Of a stretch of DNA of 64,000 nt, positions 44,122-56,345 are shown piece after piece. Location: assembly GCF_030818935.1 (NCBI RefSeq), contig NZ_JAUTBD010000001.1, positions 1,488,001-1,552,000 on the forward strand, read 5' to 3'. Position numbers and translations under genes: made by a program. How positions within the stretch are numbered: the stretch's first letter is position 1; each line of letters begins with the position of its first letter. The notes under the pieces are model-generated. The model ran no database searches. It was not told where the DNA came from and saw nothing but the letters and a program-made list of their open reading frames with translations. The stretch is from Microbacterium sp. SORGH_AS_1204 (GTDB lineage: Bacteria > Actinomycetota > Actinomycetes > Actinomycetales > Microbacteriaceae).

Positions 44122-44750
44122 CCGACGACGAGACGCAGACCACCCCCGAGGTGGAACAGGCGGCCGGCCCTGCGGCGCCGCCCGTCAAGAGCGCGCCCAT
44201 CGACCGTGAGAGCGCGGGCCCCTTCGACGAGTCCGAGGCGAACCCGGTGCGCCCCTACATCGACCTGGGCGGCATCAAGATCCTCCCGCGCGAGGGCCTC
44301 AACCTCCGCCTCGAGGTCGAGGAGCAGACCAAGCGCATCGTCGCCGTCGGTCTCGACTACGCCGACTCGACGCTGCAGGTGCAGCCCTTCGCCGCCCCCC
44401 GCACGAGCGGCCTCTGGGAAGAGACGCGCGAGCAGATCCGTCAGCAGGTGAAGCAGCAGGGCGGTCGCGTCGAGGAGCGCGAGGGTCCGCTCGGCCCCGA
44501 GCTGCTCGCCGAAGTGCCCGTCACGGGCGGCGCCGACGCCGATTCGAAGCGTCTGGCGAGGTTCGTGGGTGTCGACGGTCCGCGGTGGTTCCTGCGCGGC
44601 GTCGTCGGGGGAGCGGCGACCAGCGACATCGAGGCCGCGGCCGCGGTCGAAGACCTCTTCCGCTCCATCGTCGTCGTCCGTGGATCCTCGCCGATGCCGC
44701 CGCGCGATCTGATCCCGCTCCGGATGCCGGCCACCCCCGGCACCGCATGA
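44118..44750 (+). CDS. DUF3710 protein
   Basis: 210 residues: a disordered acidic N-terminus, then the conserved [21 protein letters not shown] and [20 protein letters not shown], ending with [15 protein letters not shown]. It occupies the position of Mycobacterium Rv2696c next to dut. Function unknown. Overlaps dut and the following DUF3159 gene by ATGA, forming a coupled operon. Confidence 0.9.
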   Translation: MTDDETQTTPEVEQAAGPAAPPVKSAPIDRESAGPFDESEANPVRPYIDLGGIKILPREGLNLRLEVEEQTKRIVAVGLDYADSTLQVQPFAAPRTSGLWEETREQIRQQVKQQGGRVEEREGPLGPELLAEVPVTGGADADSKRLARFVGVDGPRWFLRGVVGGAATSDIEAAAAVEDLFRSIVVVRGSSPMPPRDLIPLRMPATPGTA

Positions 44751-45502
44751 GCGACGACACGACCAGGCCGGGGCCCGACGGCGACCGGGTGCCGCTCGAT
44801 CCCCCCTCCGCCGCCGACAGCGTCGGTGCGGCGCTGGGCAACGCGGCACGGCGCGCGGGGCTCGACCCCGCGGCGCACGGCTCCACCGGAGCGGCCGTGT
44901 GGTCGGCGATGGGGGGAGTGCGCGGCATCCTCGAATCGGTGCTGCCGTCGCTGGCGTTCGTCGTGCTGTTCACCCTCACGATCGACCCGGAGACGCGCCA
45001 GGGCAACCTCTGGCTGAGCCTCGGGGTGTCGGTCGGACTCGCGGTCGTGTTCACCCTCGCGCGGCTGATCGCGAAGTCGCCGCCGAGCGCCGCGATCGGC
45101 GGCCTGCTCGCCACCGCCGGTGCCGCGGTGCTGGCGCTGGTGACGGGGCGCGGGCAGGACAACTTCGTCTTCGGCTTCTTCACCAACGGCGCCTACGGCA
45201 CGGCCTTCCTCGTCTCGGCGCTCATCGGCTGGCCGCTCATCGGCCTGGCCGCGGGCTACCTGCTGGGCGAGGGCACGCGATGGCGGGCGGACCGCCGCAA
45301 GCGTCTGGCTTACACCTGGCTGTCACTGGCGTGGGCGGCGCTGTTCGCGGCGCGGCTGATCGTGCAGCTGCCGCTGTATTTCGCGGGCGACGTCACCGCG
45401 CTGGGCACGCTGAAGATCGTCATGGGCTTGCCGCTGTTCGCCCCGATGCTCGCGGTGACGTGGCTCGTAGTGCGTTCTCTCTCACCTCGCCGCGAGTCCT
45501 GA
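44747..45502 (+). CDS. DUF3159 membrane protein
   Basis: 251 residues. A soluble N-terminal 60 residues precede about five or six transmembrane helices (first at VLPSLAFVVLFTLTI), with the family segment TNGAYGTAFLVSALIGWPLIGLAAG. Function unknown; conserved between dut and acn in actinobacteria. The stop codon is 2 bp from the palindromic operator of acnA. Confidence 0.88.
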   Translation: MSDDTTRPGPDGDRVPLDPPSAADSVGAALGNAARRAGLDPAAHGSTGAAVWSAMGGVRGILESVLPSLAFVVLFTLTIDPETRQGNLWLSLGVSVGLAVVFTLARLIAKSPPSAAIGGLLATAGAAVLALVTGRGQDNFVFGFFTNGAYGTAFLVSALIGWPLIGLAAGYLLGEGTRWRADRRKRLAYTWLSLAWAALFAARLIVQLPLYFAGDVTALGTLKIVMGLPLFAPMLAVTWLVVRSLSPRRES

Positions 45503-45504
45503 TA

Positions 45505-45524
45505 TTATCTTGACATCAAGATAA
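45505..45524. promoter_or_regulatory. near-perfect palindrome before acnA
   Basis: TTATCTTGA and TCAAGATAA separated by CA form a 20-bp palindrome, strikingly AT-rich for this genome, 111 bp before the acnA GTG. It is probably a repressor or activator site for aconitase expression and overlaps a possible TTGACA -35 element. The cognate regulator is not encoded in the window. Confidence 0.7.
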
Positions 45525-45635
45525 ATCCGTCCGTCCGCACGGTTAGGTCGACCTTCCTGGAATCGGCTCCGCCACGCGGGGAAGATGGACGACAGCGGGC
45601 CGACGCCTGCGCATTCGCCGACGAAGGAGACGATC

Positions 45636-48476
<2,841 letters not shown>

Positions 48477-48492
48477 TCCCGCACGCACCGTC

Positions 48493-48528
48493 CGAGCGCC
48501 CGTCCCGATCCGTCGGGGCGGGCGCTCG
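48493..48528 (+). terminator. acnA terminator
   Basis: 16-bp stem CGAGCGCCCGTCCCGA / TCGGGGCGGGCGCTCG with one G-T pair and a 4-nt loop, 17 bp after the acnA stop. Confidence 0.85.
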
Positions 48529-48644
48529 CGTGTCGCCGAGACCGTCGCATCCCCTCGAAAAACGGTCGCCGCCGGCAGAAACGCCCCGTGCCCGCGTTTA
48601 TCGCCGCAACAGGCGTTTATCGGTGCAGCGAACTTCGGTGCGGC

Positions 48645-48726
48645 GCGGTCTCGTCGGCGCAGCGGACGTTTCTCGCGCGCGGGCCGGTGCTGTGCGGTTT
48701 CGTCGGCGCAGCGGGCGTTTCTCGCG
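48645..48726 (+). repeat. two 33-nt direct repeats upstream of dxs
   Basis: gcggt(c/t)tcgtcggcgcagcgg(a/g)cgtttctcgcg occurs at 48645-48677 and 48694-48726, period 49. The cgtttctcgcg end matches the right arm of the repeats at 26040-26567. Related cagaaacgc and gcgtttatcg motifs lie just before. Confidence 0.75.
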
Positions 48727-48855
48727 TGGGCGATCGGATGCCAGCGCGCACCGCTGCGAGACCGCCCCGCAAGCCGTTGCCGGGCCGCTGTCAGCCCCCG
48801 AGACTAGAATCGACAGATGCGCAGGCCTCTGCGCGCACCGCACGAGAGGAGTCGT

Positions 48856-50805
48856 ATGGCTCTGCTGCCCGGCATTCACGGACCCCGCAATCTCGACGCG
48901 CTCACCCCCGACCAGCTGCGTCAGCTGGCCACCGAGGTGCGTTCGTTCCTCGTCGAGAACGTCGCCCGCACCGGCGGACACCTCGGGCCCAACCTCGGTG
49001 TCGTCGAGCTGACGATCGCCCTGCACAAGGTGTTCGACTCGCCGTCAGACCCCATCATCTTCGACACCGGCCACCAGTCGTACGTGCACAAGATCCTCAC
49101 GGGCCGGCAGGACTTCTCCGAGCTCCGCTCTCGCGGCGGTCTCGCCGGCTACCCGCAGCGCTCTGAGAGCGAGCACGACGTCGTCGAGTCGTCGCACGCC
49201 TCGAGTTCGCTGAGCTGGGCCGACGGTGTGTCCCGCGCGTTCCACCGCACCGGGCGCCGCGACCGTCACGTCGTCGCCGTCGTGGGTGACGGCGCCCTGA
49301 CGGGCGGCATGACGTGGGAGGCGCTCAACAACATCAGCGACGACAACGACCGCAACCTCGTCATCGTCGTCAACGACAACGGCCGTTCCTACGCCCCGAC
49401 GATCGGCGGCATGGCGCGCTACCTCAACCGGGTGCGCACCAACGACGCGTACCGCACGCTGCACCGCGGCTCCGACACGCTTTTCCGTCGTCTCGGGCCC
49501 GCCGCGCGCGCGGTCTATCGGGGTGTGCGCGGAGGAACGCACGGCTTCCTCTCGCGCTTCACCAACAACGAAGCGCTCTACAGCAACCTCGACATCAAGT
49601 ACCTCGGCCCCATCGACGGCCACGACTTCGAGTCGCTCATCGAGACCCTCGAGCTGGCGAAATCGTACGGTGCGCCGGTCATCGTGCACGCGATCACCGA
49701 CAAAGGCAGCGGTTATGCCCCGGCCATGAGCGACGAGGCCGACCAGTTCCACGCCGTTGGCAAGATCGACCCGATCACCGGCGAGGCACTCGGTGCGGGC
49801 GGCGGACTGCAGTGGACCGACGTCTTCGCCGAAGAACTCGTGACGGTCGGCGCCGAGCGCCACGACGTGATCGCGATGACCGCGGCGATGCTGCGTCCCA
49901 CGGGTCTGCAGCAGTTCGCCGAACGCTTCCCCGAGCGCGTGTACGACGTCGGCATCGCCGAGCAGCACGCCGTGGCATCCGCCGCCGGTCTCGCCTTCGG
50001 TGGCCTGCACCCCGTCGTCGCCATCTACGCGACGTTCATGAACCGCGCGTTCGACCAGGTGATGATGGATGTCGCGCTGCACAAGGCCGGCGTCACCTTC
50101 GTGCTCGATCGCGCCGGCGTCACCGGCCCCGACGGCCCGAGTCATCACGGCATCTGGGATCTCGCGATGCTGCAGTTGGTTCCCGGCATCCGCATCGCCG
50201 CCCCCCGCGACGCCGCGCGCCTGCGCGAGGAGTTCCGCGAGGCCACCGCCGTCGAAGACGCGCCCACGGTGGTCCGCTACCCGAAGGGCAAGGTGCCCGC
50301 CGACCTCGAGGCGATCGAACGCCTGCCCGACGGCGTCGATGTGCTCGCCCGCGGCGGCGGAGAAGACGTGCTGCTGATCGGCATCGGCCCGATGGTGCAC
50401 CTCGCGATGGAGGTCGCCGAGCGGCTCCGCGCGCAGGGCATCGGGGCGACGGTGATCGACCCGCGCTGGGCGATTCCGGTGCAGCCGTCGATCGTCGACC
50501 TCGCCCGCGAGCACCGCCTCGTCATCACCATCGAAGACGGCATCCGCGTCGGCGGCGTCGGCACGCGGGTGCGCCAGGTGCTGCGCGAGGCCGGCGTCGA
50601 CACGGCCGTCGACGAGCTCGGCATCCCCGACGAGTTCATCGACCACGCCACGCGTGAGCAGATCCTCGAAGACGCCGGCCTGACGGCATCCAAGATCGCC
50701 CACGACGTCGTCGCCCAGGTGCTCGGCACCCGCATCCCCGTCGCGCGGCAGACGCCGACCGGCTCGATCCCCACGATGGACGAATGGGAGAAGTCGCGCC
50801 CCTGA
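48856..50805 (+). CDS. dxs: 1-deoxy-D-xylulose-5-phosphate synthase
   Basis: 649 residues. Thiamine-diphosphate enzyme making DXP from pyruvate and glyceraldehyde-3-phosphate, the first step of the MEP isoprenoid pathway. Motifs: GGHLGPNLGVVELTIALH, FDTGHQSYVHKILTG (His), the TPP/Mg site VGDGALTGGMTWEALNN, and the transketolase part IAEQHAVASAAGLA and DRAGVTGPDGPSHHG. ATG 48856 has gagagga upstream. Confidence 0.97.
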   Translation: MALLPGIHGPRNLDALTPDQLRQLATEVRSFLVENVARTGGHLGPNLGVVELTIALHKVFDSPSDPIIFDTGHQSYVHKILTGRQDFSELRSRGGLAGYPQRSESEHDVVESSHASSSLSWADGVSRAFHRTGRRDRHVVAVVGDGALTGGMTWEALNNISDDNDRNLVIVVNDNGRSYAPTIGGMARYLNRVRTNDAYRTLHRGSDTLFRRLGPAARAVYRGVRGGTHGFLSRFTNNEALYSNLDIKYLGPIDGHDFESLIETLELAKSYGAPVIVHAITDKGSGYAPAMSDEADQFHAVGKIDPITGEALGAGGGLQWTDVFAEELVTVGAERHDVIAMTAAMLRPTGLQQFAERFPERVYDVGIAEQHAVASAAGLAFGGLHPVVAIYATFMNRAFDQVMMDVALHKAGVTFVLDRAGVTGPDGPSHHGIWDLAMLQLVPGIRIAAPRDAARLREEFREATAVEDAPTVVRYPKGKVPADLEAIERLPDGVDVLARGGGEDVLLIGIGPMVHLAMEVAERLRAQGIGATVIDPRWAIPVQPSIVDLAREHRLVITIEDGIRVGGVGTRVRQVLREAGVDTAVDELGIPDEFIDHATREQILEDAGLTASKIAHDVVAQVLGTRIPVARQTPTGSIPTMDEWEKSRP

Positions 50806-51124
50806 GCCGCTGACGAACGGGCCGGGATGCCGACATCCCGGCCCGTTCTTCGCGCCCGCGCGTCACCAGAACAGGGGATGCCACGAGAACAGGCCGGACA
50901 AGCTGGCATCGCTCTCTTCTCGGTGCACCGGCCTGCTCTCATGACCGGTCGAACTTCCCGCGCGTCTCCGCCGCCTAGCGACCAGAACAGGGGATGCCAC
51001 GAGAACAGGCCGAACCAGCTGCTATCGCCATGTTGTCGGCGCACCGGCCTGTTCCCATGACGAGGGCCGGCACGAACGACGGCGGCGCCGCCCCCGGAGG
51101 AGCGGCGCCGCGTAGCGAGCCGGA
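50806..51124. repeat. 319-bp intergenic region with a terminator and two 81-nt direct repeats
   Basis: After the dxs terminator, 50865-50945 and 50981-51061 are ~81-nt direct repeats (period 116). Both start accagaacaggggatgccac, continue gagaacaggccg and end with a caccggcctg(c/t)tc(t/c)catgac arm that can pair with that gagaacaggccg, forming a hairpin. No open frame is credible. Confidence 0.85.
50815..50848. terminator. dxs terminator
   Basis: Perfect 15-bp stem GAACGGGCCGGGATG / CATCCCGGCCCGTTC with a 4-nt loop (ccga), followed by TT, 9 bp after the dxs stop. Confidence 0.88.
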
Positions 51125-53263
51125 TCAGTCGCCGATGCCGCGGATGGGCGGGTGGTGGAACGTGTCGCCGAAGGCGCGCTCCGACGCCCCCTCGCGGTCG
51201 AGGTAGGGCGACGCTCCGCCGTCGATGAAGGGCCAGCCGGCGCCGAGGATGAGGCACAGGTCGATGTCCTGCACCTCGGGGACCACGCCCTCGTCGAGCA
51301 TGATCTTGATCTCTTGCGCCAGACCGTCCTGCACGCGAGCCAGGATCGTCTCGGGCGCCACCGGGGTCTTGCCGGTGACGAGCACCTTCTGCGCGGCTTT
51401 TGTCCACCCGGTCACGCGGCCGCCCTTGTCTTTCTCGACGACCTCGGGCAGCGCCGCGAGCTCGTGGAAGTTCTCGGATGCGAAGAACCGGTCGGGGAAG
51501 GCGTGCGCCATGGTGTCCTGCACATGGGCGGCGACCTTCCAGCCCACGAGGTCGATGAGCTGGAACGGTCCCATCGGCAGGCCGAGGGGCGCGAACGCCT
51601 TCTCCACCGTCGCGATGGGGGTGCCCTCGTACACAGCTCGCGCTGCCTCGCCCATGACCTTCGCCAGGAGGCGGTTCACGACGAAGCCCGGGGCATCGGC
51701 GGTGAGCACCGCGTTCTTGCCCAGGCCCTTCGCGACCACGAAGGCGGTGGACAGAGCCGCGTCGCTCGTGGCATCCGTCTTGACGACCTCGATGAGCGGC
51801 ATGACCGCGACGGGGTTGAAGAAGTGGAAGCCGACGAGGCGCTCGGGGTGCTGCAGCACGGAGCCGATTTCGGCGACCGAAAGCGACGACGTGTTCGTGG
51901 CGAGGATCGCATCCTCCGCGACGATTCTCTCGATCGCGGAGAACACTTCCTGCTTGACCCCGACCTCTTCGAACACCGCCTCGATGACGAAGTCGCAGTC
52001 CGCGAACTCGGTGCGGTCGGTCGTCCCGTGCACGAGGGCCCGCAGCTGATTGGCGGTGTCGCCGTCCAGGCGGCCCTTCGCCTCGAGCTTGCCGATCTCC
52101 TCGTGAATGGATGCCACGCCCTTGTCGACGCGACCCTGATCGAGGTCGGTGATGATGACGGGCACCCGCAGCTTCCGCACGAACAGCAGCGCGAACTGCG
52201 AGGCCATGAGTCCGGCACCGATGATGCCGACTTTCGTGACCTTCTTCGCCAGCGTCTTGTCGGGTGCTCCGACCGGACGCTTCGCGCGCTTCTGCACGAG
52301 GTCGAACGCATACATGGATGCCGCGAACTGGTCGCCCGTGATGAGATCGGCGAGCGCTTCGTCTTCGCGGGCGAACCCCTCGGCCTTCGTGCCGTTCTTG
52401 GCCTTGTCGAGGAGGTCGAGGGCGACGTAGGGAGAGCGGGGGACGGTGCCGATCTTCGACTCGAGCATGCCACGGGCCATCTTGATCGCGATGGGCCACT
52501 TCGTCAGGCGCTCGAGCTTGCCCGGCTCGTTCTTGCGCTCGACGCGCACGCGGCCGGTCAGCACGCCGTCGGCCCACCGCAGCGAGTCCTCGAGGTAAGA
52601 GGCCGCCGGGAAGATGGCATCCATGATCCCGAGGTCGAAGGCCTGCTGCGGCTTGAGCATGCGGTTCTGCTTGAGCGGGTTCGAGATCACGACCTCGAGC
52701 GCGTTCTCGATGCCGATGAGGTTCGGCAGCAGGTAGGCGCCTCCCCAGCCGGGGATGATTCCGAGGAATACCTCGGGCAGCGCGATCGCCGCTGCCGAAG
52801 AGTCGACAGTGCGGTAGGTCGAGTTCAGCGCGATCTCGAGACCGCCGCCGAGGGCGAGGCCGTTCACGAACGCGAACGAGGGCACACCCAGGTCGGACAG
52901 CGAGCCGATGACCTGATGCCCGCGCTGCGCGATGAGCCGCGCGACCTCTTTCGACGGGAGCTTCGCCACGTCGGAGAGGTCGGCGCCGGCGGCGAGGATG
53001 TACTGCTTGCCCGTGATCGCCACCGCGTGGATCTCACCCGCGTCCGCCCGCTTCTTCAGCGTCGCGAGGGTCTCGCCGAGCTCGGCGAGGGTCGCGGGCC
53101 CGAGGGTGTTCGGGCGGGTGTGGTCGCGGCCGTTGTCGAGCGTGATCAGCGCGAGCACGTTGCCCGATGGCAGGCGCACGTCGCGGACGGGGGAGTGGGT
53201 CACCACCTCGTCGCCGGTGAGGGCGTCGAGGGGCGAGAAGTCGATCGTCGAGTAGTCGGTCAC
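51125..53263 (-). CDS. fadB: fatty acid oxidation multifunctional enzyme: enoyl-CoA hydratase / 3-hydroxyacyl-CoA dehydrogenase
   Basis: 712 residues. N-terminal crotonase domain with catalytic Glu residues in LALGGGLEIAL and LPEVFLGIIPGWGG; NAD-binding VGIIGAGLMASQFA near residue 345; dehydrogenase His in VGFHFFNPVAVMPL; two C-terminal helical domains. Performs hydration and oxidation in beta-oxidation, passing 3-ketoacyl-CoA to the adjacent thiolase. GTG start overlaps the thiolase stop (GTGA), so the pair is coupled with fadA first. Confidence 0.95.
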   Translation of the reverse strand: MTDYSTIDFSPLDALTGDEVVTHSPVRDVRLPSGNVLALITLDNGRDHTRPNTLGPATLAELGETLATLKKRADAGEIHAVAITGKQYILAAGADLSDVAKLPSKEVARLIAQRGHQVIGSLSDLGVPSFAFVNGLALGGGLEIALNSTYRTVDSSAAAIALPEVFLGIIPGWGGAYLLPNLIGIENALEVVISNPLKQNRMLKPQQAFDLGIMDAIFPAASYLEDSLRWADGVLTGRVRVERKNEPGKLERLTKWPIAIKMARGMLESKIGTVPRSPYVALDLLDKAKNGTKAEGFAREDEALADLITGDQFAASMYAFDLVQKRAKRPVGAPDKTLAKKVTKVGIIGAGLMASQFALLFVRKLRVPVIITDLDQGRVDKGVASIHEEIGKLEAKGRLDGDTANQLRALVHGTTDRTEFADCDFVIEAVFEEVGVKQEVFSAIERIVAEDAILATNTSSLSVAEIGSVLQHPERLVGFHFFNPVAVMPLIEVVKTDATSDAALSTAFVVAKGLGKNAVLTADAPGFVVNRLLAKVMGEAARAVYEGTPIATVEKAFAPLGLPMGPFQLIDLVGWKVAAHVQDTMAHAFPDRFFASENFHELAALPEVVEKDKGGRVTGWTKAAQKVLVTGKTPVAPETILARVQDGLAQEIKIMLDEGVVPEVQDIDLCLILGAGWPFIDGGASPYLDREGASERAFGDTFHHPPIRGIGD

Positions 53264-54468
53264 TTGCGCTTCTTCTTTCCGTCGAAGAACGGGTTCTCCC
53301 AGATCACCGAGCCGCCCTGGCCGAGGCCCACGCACATCGCGGTCAGGCCGTAGCGCACGTCGGGTCGCTCGGCGAACTGCGCGGCGAGCTGGATCATCAG
53401 GCGCACACCGGATGCCGCGAGCGGGTGGCCCAGGGCGATCGCGCCGCCCCAGGGGTTCACGCGCGGATCGTCGTCGGCGATACCGAAGTGATCGAGCAGC
53501 GAGATCACCTGGATGGCGAAGGCCTCGTTGAGCTCGAACAGGCCGATGTCGTCGATCGTGAGACCGGCCTTCTTCAGGGCCTTCTCGGTCGACGGGATCG
53601 GGCCGATGCCCATGATCTCGGGCTCGACGCCGGCGAAGGCGAACGACACCATGCGCATCTTGGGCGCGAGGCCGAACTCCTTCACGGCGCCGGCGCCGGC
53701 GAGCAGGCTGATCGTCGCGCCGTCAGTAAGAGGCGACGAGGTCCCCGCGGTGACGCGGCCGTGCGGACGGAACGGCGTCTTGAGCGTGGCGAGGCCTTCG
53801 AGGGTCGTCTCGGGGCGGCGTCCCTCGTCCTCGGTGGCGAGGCCCCAGGCGCCGTCGGCGTTCTTCACAGCGACCGGCACGAGGTCGGGCTGGATCTTGC
53901 CCGCCTCGTACGCCGCCTGCACCTTGTGCTGGCTGGCGACGCCGAAGCGGTCGGCGCGCTCCTTCGTGAGGTGCGGGAAACGGTCGTGGATGCGCTCCGC
54001 CGTCACGCCCATGTTCAGGGCACCCGGGTCGACGAGCTTCTCGGCGACGAAGCGGGGGTTGGGGTCGACGTTGCCGCCGATGGGGTGACGACCCATGTGC
54101 TCGACGCCGCCGGCGAGGGCGAGGTCGTACATGCCGACGCCGATCGAGGCACCCATGGTGGTGACGCTCGTCATCGCGCCCGCGCACATCCGCTCGATCG
54201 CCAGGCCGGGAACGGTCAGGGGCAGTCCCGCGAGGATCGCCGCCGTGCGTCCGAGGGTCAGCCCCTGGTCACCGGTCTGCGAGGTCGCGGCGATCGCCAC
54301 GTCGTCGATCCGGTCCTTCGGCACGTCGCCGTTGCGCTCCATCAACCCGATGATCGCCTTGACCACCAGGTCATCGGCGCGGGTGTTCCAATACATGCCC
54401 TTTTCGCCGGCGCGCCCGAAGGGTGTGCGCATTCCGTCGACGAAGAAGACGTCCGTCATCTCGGCCAC
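53260..54468 (-). CDS. fadA: acetyl-CoA C-acyltransferase (3-ketoacyl-CoA thiolase)
   Basis: 402 residues. Nucleophile Cys in ERMCAGAMTSV, LFELNEAFAIQ, the GGAIALGHPLAASG His motif and second active Cys in AMCVGLGQGGSV. Cleaves 3-ketoacyl-CoA, releasing acetyl-CoA. ATG start; first gene of the fadAB operon. Annotations sometimes call the family acetyl-CoA acetyltransferase; the link to fadB favours beta-oxidation. Confidence 0.96.
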   Translation of the reverse strand: MAEMTDVFFVDGMRTPFGRAGEKGMYWNTRADDLVVKAIIGLMERNGDVPKDRIDDVAIAATSQTGDQGLTLGRTAAILAGLPLTVPGLAIERMCAGAMTSVTTMGASIGVGMYDLALAGGVEHMGRHPIGGNVDPNPRFVAEKLVDPGALNMGVTAERIHDRFPHLTKERADRFGVASQHKVQAAYEAGKIQPDLVPVAVKNADGAWGLATEDEGRRPETTLEGLATLKTPFRPHGRVTAGTSSPLTDGATISLLAGAGAVKEFGLAPKMRMVSFAFAGVEPEIMGIGPIPSTEKALKKAGLTIDDIGLFELNEAFAIQVISLLDHFGIADDDPRVNPWGGAIALGHPLAASGVRLMIQLAAQFAERPDVRYGLTAMCVGLGQGGSVIWENPFFDGKKKRK

Positions 54469-54540
54469 TCTGCCTCCTATGTTGGGGTTGGACCCAGCCT
54501 AGGAAGGGCGGTTTCGCGCCGAAGAATCGGTTGTCCGAAC

Positions 54541-55737
54541 CTACGAATCCGCGCCGGGCGCCTCATCGACGGTGTTGACGGAAGCTACAAAGCTATCCGC
54601 GATCACCTGTGCAGTCTGGTCAACCTGCCAGGGGCGCGCGCCGAGCTCGGAGAGGGCGGCACCCACCGACTCCGCCGAGATCTCCGCCGGGGGCGCCCAC
54701 GCCACGCGACGCAGCGTCTCGGGCGTCAGCAGGTTCTCGGTCGGCATCCGGAGCTCCTCCGCCCGCGCCTCGACGGCGGGGCGGGCCGCCTTGAGCCGGC
54801 GATCGGCCTCGGGGTTGCGATCGGCCCAGGCCCGCGGGGGCGGCAGGGTGTCGCTCGGCACGCGATCGGGGGGAAGCTCCGTCGACTCACGGCCGGCCAC
54901 GATCGCGTTCCACCACCGGTCGAGCTGCGTGCGGCTCGCGCGCCCGTTGAACTCCTTGACCCCGGCCAGCGCCTGCTTGCTCGCAGGATCCGCCAGCACC
55001 GCCGCGACCAGGGCGCGGTCGGGCACGAGGCGTCCGGGAGCGACGTCCTGCTCGCGCGCGAAGTCCTCGCGGGCCTGCCAGAGGGAGCGGGCGACGGCCA
55101 GCGCGCGACGCCCGCGCACCGCGTGCAGTCCGCTCAGGCGGCGCCACGGGTCGTCGCGGGCGGGCTTGGGCAGGCGGTCGAGGACGGCCTGGAACTCCTC
55201 CCGGGCGAACTGCGTCTTGTGCTGCTCGTCGAGCTCCGCGGCGAGCACGTCGCGCACGTCGATGAGATGCTCCACGTCGAGGGCGGCGTACTCGAGCCAG
55301 GATGCCGGCAGCGGCCGTGTCGACCAGTCGGCGGCCGAGTGCGCTTTGGCGAGGGTGATCCCCAGGGTGTGCTCGACGACGGCGCCGAGGCCCACACGCT
55401 CATGACCGAGCAGGCGCGAGCCCAGCTCGGTGTCGAAGATCGACGGCGGCTCGAGCCCCCGCTCGCGCAGCGACGGCAGGTCTTGGCTGGCCGCGTGGAA
55501 CACCCACTCGGTGTCGCCGATCGCCGCCTGCAGCGGGGCGAAGTCGTCGATGGTCGACGGGTCGAACAGGAAGACGCCGGCCCCACGGCGGAACACCTGG
55601 ATCAGATACGCGCGCTGCGAGTAGCGGAAGCCCGACGCCCGCTCGACGTCGACCGCGACCGGGCCGCTCCCCGCGGCGAGGGTCTCACAGGCGGCGAGGA
55701 AGCCCTCGGCATCCTCGATGACGATGTACTCAACCAC
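54541..55737 (-). CDS. rnd: ribonuclease D-like 3'-5' exonuclease with HRDC domain
   Basis: 398 residues. DEDD exonuclease motifs: VAVDVERASG (here D-x-E), IFDTELGSRLLG and the YAALDVEHLIDV third motif with the Tyr/Asp. HRDC domains follow (RRLSGLHAVRGRRALAVARSLW). It trims 3' ends of structured RNAs. The first codon used is GTG 55737, which overlaps the end of DUF3000 by 8 bp. The DUF3000-RNase D pairing matches Mycobacterium Rv2680-Rv2681. Confidence 0.92.
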   Translation of the reverse strand: MVEYIVIEDAEGFLAACETLAAGSGPVAVDVERASGFRYSQRAYLIQVFRRGAGVFLFDPSTIDDFAPLQAAIGDTEWVFHAASQDLPSLRERGLEPPSIFDTELGSRLLGHERVGLGAVVEHTLGITLAKAHSAADWSTRPLPASWLEYAALDVEHLIDVRDVLAAELDEQHKTQFAREEFQAVLDRLPKPARDDPWRRLSGLHAVRGRRALAVARSLWQAREDFAREQDVAPGRLVPDRALVAAVLADPASKQALAGVKEFNGRASRTQLDRWWNAIVAGRESTELPPDRVPSDTLPPPRAWADRNPEADRRLKAARPAVEARAEELRMPTENLLTPETLRRVAWAPPAEISAESVGAALSELGARPWQVDQTAQVIADSFVASVNTVDEAPGADS

Positions 55738-56326
55738 GCGGGGGCCTCCGGGCTCCGAGAACAGCGACGCCCTCCGACCCCGGGGGGAGGCCGGCGAGCA
55801 TGCACACGAGCTCCGCCCACGCCTCCAGGTGCGGGCGGAAGGGACCGCGCGGCGACCACGACGCGCGAAGTTCGATCTGCGACCCCTCGCCCTGCGCGGC
55901 CAGCGCGCCGAAGCCGGTGGAGAGGGTCTTGGTGGCGGTGCCCGACTCGGAGTGCCGCTTCGCGCCTCGCGAGTCCAGAGCGTCGATGAGCCACGACCAC
56001 GCCACCTCGGCCAGCAGGGGGTCGACGCCGATCTCCGGCTCGAGGGGGGCCTGCGCGAAACAGACGACGCGCCACGCGCCACCCCAGGGCTCGGGCTCCT
56101 CGGGATCGTGCAGCAGGATGAAGCGCCCCGTGCCGAAGGGCGAATCCGTCGCGTGCTCCTCGGGGCGCACGTCTCCGGCCAACGCCAGCGAGAACGGTGC
56201 GAGACCCGCCGGGGAGGGGATCTCACGGACCACGAGGTCTTCTCGGAAGCTCGTCGCGCGCATCTCGTCGGCGGTCCGCGCGAAGGGGCTGGCGGCCTCC
56301 GCCGGGCGCTGGTCACTCACGGCCAC
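55730..56326 (-). CDS. DUF3000 protein
   Basis: 198 residues. Conserved actinobacterial family with RATSFREDLVVREIPSPAGL, the FILLHDPEEPEPWGGAWRVV block and AWSWLIDALDSRGA, ending in a WSPRGPFRPHLEAWAELV segment. Function unknown. GTG start at 56326 (a second GTG at 56317 is possible). Coupled with the RNase D gene and divergent (19 bp) from the hydrolase gene. Confidence 0.88.
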   Translation of the reverse strand: MAVSDQRPAEAASPFARTADEMRATSFREDLVVREIPSPAGLAPFSLALAGDVRPEEHATDSPFGTGRFILLHDPEEPEPWGGAWRVVCFAQAPLEPEIGVDPLLAEVAWSWLIDALDSRGAKRHSESGTATKTLSTGFGALAAQGEGSQIELRASWSPRGPFRPHLEAWAELVCMLAGLPPGSEGVAVLGARRPPRG

Positions 56327-56345
56327 AGACTAGAGTGAGGCCTCG

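Larger units (their letters stand above)
48477..48855. other. 379-bp intergenic region: terminator, repeats and dxs promoter
   Basis: Holds the acnA terminator, a stretch rich in gaaacg/cgttt motifs (48556-48726) and, at 48805-48810, tagaat within agactagaatcgacag, a plausible -10 for dxs. No credible open frame. Confidence 0.7.
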
